The translations under genes and the position numbers were made by a program. The notes under the pieces were generated by a model. The model was not told the origin of the DNA. It made no database searches and worked only from the letters and a program-made list of their open reading frames with translations. Positions 61,371-64,000 of a DNA stretch of 64,000 nt are shown one piece after another (positions within the stretch are counted from its first letter, which is position 1; each line of letters opens with the position of its first letter). The DNA is from Tolypothrix sp. PCC 7712 (GTDB lineage Bacteria > Cyanobacteriota > Cyanobacteriia > Cyanobacteriales > Nostocaceae). The stretch is taken from the NCBI RefSeq assembly GCF_025860405.1, contig NZ_CP063785.1, positions 868,001 to 932,000 of the forward strand, written 5' to 3'.

Positions 61371-64000
61371 ATGACACGCTCTCCTAATTCTAATCGGCGT
61401 TTGTGGTTGCTGTTACTAAGTCGTAGCAGCATAGCTTTGGGAGTAGTTTTACTCGTAGGGATTATTGGGGGTATTTGGTGGGCTAATAACTTTATTCATC
61501 AAAAATTAGTACCATTAATTGAAAGCAATCTTTTAGAATTGCTGGGAAGACCTGTAAATTTAGGTGCGGTTCAAAGCTTTTCACCGAATAGCCTGCGTTT
61601 TGGTAACACAACAATTCCTGCAACTACGACAGATCCCGATAGACTGGTAGCACAAGCGGTAGATGTGGGTTTTGACCCTTGGCTATTAGTTTTTAACCGG
61701 ACTTTAAAGCTCAATGTGACTTTAATTCAGCCTGCTGTTTATATTGAACAGGATCAGCAAGGGCGTTGGGTTTCTACGAAAATTAATACCGCTACGCAGG
61801 AAAAGAAGGGTTTTATTACCACTGAATTAGAGACACTTCGCTTGCAAAATGGCGGTTTGGTCTTGTCTCCCTATACCCCAGCCAATAAACCAAGGGTGAA
61901 TGTTGGGTTTAATCAACTGAATGGGGTGGCGCGGTTATTAGAGCAAAATCAACGGATTAATTTTGATGCTACTACTCAACCTGTGAATGGTGGTAGTTTG
62001 CAAATTTCGGGAGACACTCTAACCAAAACTACGGAAACGACGCTGCAAATCAATACTAGCAATTTGGCAGCAGCGACACTGACGCAATTAGTCCAGTCAC
62101 CTGTGACTTTACCATCGGGGACTGTGGATGGTAATTTAACAGTTAAATTTCAACCTAAGCAGCCGAAAACAACGGTTTTTGGCATAGTTAACGTTAATCA
62201 AGTTACGGCACAAGTTAATAATTTTCCCAATAAATTAACTAACATCAACGGGAAATTACAATTCCAGGGTACGCAGGTGGCGCTGGAAAATATATCTACC
62301 AGCTTGGGTAATATCCCGGCGCAAATTAATGGCTCGGTCGATACGCAAACTGGTTATAATGTCACCGCGAATATCCAAGCTGTTAGCGCGCAAAATCTCT
62401 TACAAACTTTTAATATTAAACTTCCCATCACCACGGCTGCTGACTTTACAGCAAATTTTAAATTACAAGGTGCAATTCCCAAGCCTGTAGTTACAGGTGC
62501 AGTGAGTACAATTAAACCTGCGGTGATTGACCGTGTGAATTTTGAGAAAATTAGCACCCAATTTCGCGGAACACCGCAGGAAATTGTGATTTCTCAGATT
62601 CAAGCTACCCCAACGGTAGGGGGAGAAATTACAGGTAGCGGTCGAGTTGGATTAGGTAAGCAGGGTGAAGTTGCGATCAATTTACAGGCAGAAAGGTTAC
62701 CAGGAGATGCATTAGCTCAAACTTATAATGCTAGTACTGCCAATATTCGCATTGGTACAATCTCCGCCAATACCAAAGTTTCAGGAACTCTGGCGAATTT
62801 ACAAACCCTGGTGCAAGTCCAAGCACCAATGGCTACTTATCCGGGGAAAGTTGAATTAGCAATCAATAAGGGACTGATTCAGTTCCAGAATACAGTTTTT
62901 CAGGTAGCGGGGGGGACAGTTGCAGCGCGAGGACAACTTGTAGGCGATCGCTGGCAAGCTTTTGTGGATGCAAATCAAGTTCCTCTGCAAAGTTTAGCTC
63001 AAGCTACTAGCAACCCAGATAATGCGAATGCAACTTTACCAAAGCAGTTTCAAGGTAATTTAAACGGGAAATTTAATTTATCGGGAACCACCAAGTCTTT
63101 TCAGTTAGCAAATATTCAAGCTTCTGGACAGGCGAACTTAAATGTCGCTGGCGGGAGAGTTAACCTTAATAATATCCGCCTAAATAATGGTCTGTGGCAA
63201 GCTGTAGCCAATGCTTCGGGGATTCAAATCAATCAATTTGCCCCAAATGTTCAAGGACAAATTGCTAATAGTAATATACAAGTTTCTGGTAATACGAATT
63301 CTTTTGCTTTAGCTAATATTCAAGCTGCTGGACAGGCGCGATTGAGTTTAGCTAGGGGAAGCGTTAATGTCAGAAATATCAATTTGAGTAATGGCAACTG
63401 GCAAGCTATAGCCACTATTTCCCAAATTCAATTAAATAATTTATCACAAAATTTGCGCGGGCGGTTAAATGGTGATGTGCAAGTAGCGGGAACCACGGCT
63501 TCTTTCCAACCGCAAAATATTGTAGCAGCAGGTAATGTGAGATTTTCCCAAGGTTTAGCGGCACTCACACAACCGTTAACTGCCCAATTTCAATGGAATG
63601 GGCAACGTTTGCAAATTGCCCAAGCCACTGCACCCGGTTTACGAGCATCTGGTGATATTGCTGTGGCATTGCAACCCACTCCTCAAATTACTGGCTTAAA
63701 TCTTAATGTCCAGGCAGATAATTACAACCTGCAAAGTCTGCCAATTCAGCTTCCGGGTAACATTGCTTTGGCGGGGAGAGTAGATTTTAACGGACAAATT
63801 GCTGGTACGCCTACTAATCCAATTGCTAACGGCAATGTTCGCTTAGAAAATTTTGCCATTAATGGTTTAGCATTTGACCCTGTCTTAACTGGAAACGTCA
63901 GTTATCAAGCGGGACAGGGAACCCAATTTCAAGTTACTGGTAGACAAGACCAAATTGCCTTTTCTTTAGGTGCAAATAATCGCCCTACGGCATTTAATAT
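61371..64000 (+). CDS. TamB-like translocation/assembly module protein, 5' part
   Basis: An open frame of 876 codons runs off the window without a stop. It begins MTRSPNSNRRLWLLLLSRSS, followed by one membrane helix (IALGVVLLVGIIGGIWWANN, about 21-40), and then a long Gly/Asn/Gln-rich beta-repeat region (for example NGKFNLSGTTKSFQLANIQA). This plan, an inner-membrane anchor followed by AsmA/TamB-type beta-helical repeats, matches TamB-domain proteins that bridge the envelope and, with an Omp85-family partner, help outer-membrane assembly or lipid transport. The conserved C-terminal TamB domain lies outside the window, so the call rests on the N-terminal part. The ATG 61371 has AGGATGAG just upstream. 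Confidence 0.85.
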   Translation, partial: MTRSPNSNRRLWLLLLSRSSIALGVVLLVGIIGGIWWANNFIHQKLVPLIESNLLELLGRPVNLGAVQSFSPNSLRFGNTTIPATTTDPDRLVAQAVDVGFDPWLLVFNRTLKLNVTLIQPAVYIEQDQQGRWVSTKINTATQEKKGFITTELETLRLQNGGLVLSPYTPANKPRVNVGFNQLNGVARLLEQNQRINFDATTQPVNGGSLQISGDTLTKTTETTLQINTSNLAAATLTQLVQSPVTLPSGTVDGNLTVKFQPKQPKTTVFGIVNVNQVTAQVNNFPNKLTNINGKLQFQGTQVALENISTSLGNIPAQINGSVDTQTGYNVTANIQAVSAQNLLQTFNIKLPITTAADFTANFKLQGAIPKPVVTGAVSTIKPAVIDRVNFEKISTQFRGTPQEIVISQIQATPTVGGEITGSGRVGLGKQGEVAINLQAERLPGDALAQTYNASTANIRIGTISANTKVSGTLANLQTLVQVQAPMATYPGKVELAINKGLIQFQNTVFQVAGGTVAARGQLVGDRWQAFVDANQVPLQSLAQATSNPDNANATLPKQFQGNLNGKFNLSGTTKSFQLANIQASGQANLNVAGGRVNLNNIRLNNGLWQAVANASGIQINQFAPNVQGQIANSNIQVSGNTNSFALANIQAAGQARLSLARGSVNVRNINLSNGNWQAIATISQIQLNNLSQNLRGRLNGDVQVAGTTASFQPQNIVAAGNVRFSQGLAALTQPLTAQFQWNGQRLQIAQATAPGLRASGDIAVALQPTPQITGLNLNVQADNYNLQSLPIQLPGNIALAGRVDFNGQIAGTPTNPIANGNVRLENFAINGLAFDPVLTGNVSYQAGQGTQFQVTGRQDQIAFSLGANNRPTAFN

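Noticed and set aside
1..64000. tRNA, rRNA or a complete insertion sequence
   Set aside because: I looked through the spacers for clover-leaf-like sequences, rRNA blocks and full-length transposase genes and saw none; a dedicated tRNA scan would be needed to exclude tRNAs fully.

Overview
The window looks like chromosome from a filamentous, probably nostocalean, cyanobacterium. The evidence is a complete gene for the photosystem II subunit Psb30, a light-repressed-protein type hibernation factor (LrtA), two giant HstK-type Ser/Thr-His kinases, a NB-ARC/WD40 STAND protein, a CYP110-like P450, and paired half-size GDT1 transporters. The octamer GCGATCGC (HIP1) recurs throughout genes and spacers, and many spacers carry tandem heptamers or hairpin repeats typical of Nostoc-like genomes. 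The family calls rest on motif recognition from the translated sequence; no database was searched.

Layout. 1-4 kb: a DUF433/PIN-like toxin-antitoxin pair cut by the window edge, then a gene graveyard (transposase, HAD hydrolase and aldehyde dehydrogenase C-terminal fragments) around an SDR oxidoreductase and an unrecognised 297-residue protein. 4-12 kb: DUF5009 acyltransferase, PrxQ/Bcp, LrtA/HPF, lipB, a HigBA-like module with a frameshifted toxin, and a divergent polar amino-acid ABC transporter (ATPase / binding protein-permease fusion). 12-23 kb: a 14-blade NB-ARC-WD40 protein divergent from the first HstK kinase, which ends in a ~270-bp heptamer array. 23-34 kb: P450, Uma2, NTP-transferase/phosphomannomutase fusion, hisG, RppA-like regulator, GDT1 pair, YkgJ, psb30 and recJ. 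34-41 kb: second HstK kinase. 41-54 kb: MFS transporter, orphan C5 DNA methyltransferase, phosphodiester glycosidase, CHAD, DUF3616, NIL-ferredoxin, TxlA-like thioredoxin, a Thg1-like protein, a beta-propeller protein and radC. 54-59 kb: leuD and leuC on the minus strand, then a solitary AAA-type ATPase. 59-61.4 kb: no convincing gene, but a dense nest of repeats. 61.4 kb to the end: the 5' part of a TamB-like protein running off the window.

Most genes are housekeeping or solitary and are not arranged in long operons. Tight couplings that can be seen are the two toxin-antitoxin pairs (4-bp overlaps), the GDT1 pair and leuC-leuD. Three convergent pairs overlap at their 3' ends.

The most unusual content is repeat biology. 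There are several MITE-like families with terminal inverted repeats. One is a 255-bp element with a perfect 9-bp target duplication that split a hairpin and itself carries another repeat. Elements sit inside leuC-leuD and repeat-derived codons appear inside recJ and both HstK kinase domains, and at the ends of the ferredoxin, DUF3616 and methyltransferase genes. A 42-bp minisatellite is open on both strands. I see no CRISPR array, tRNA, rRNA or complete insertion sequence.
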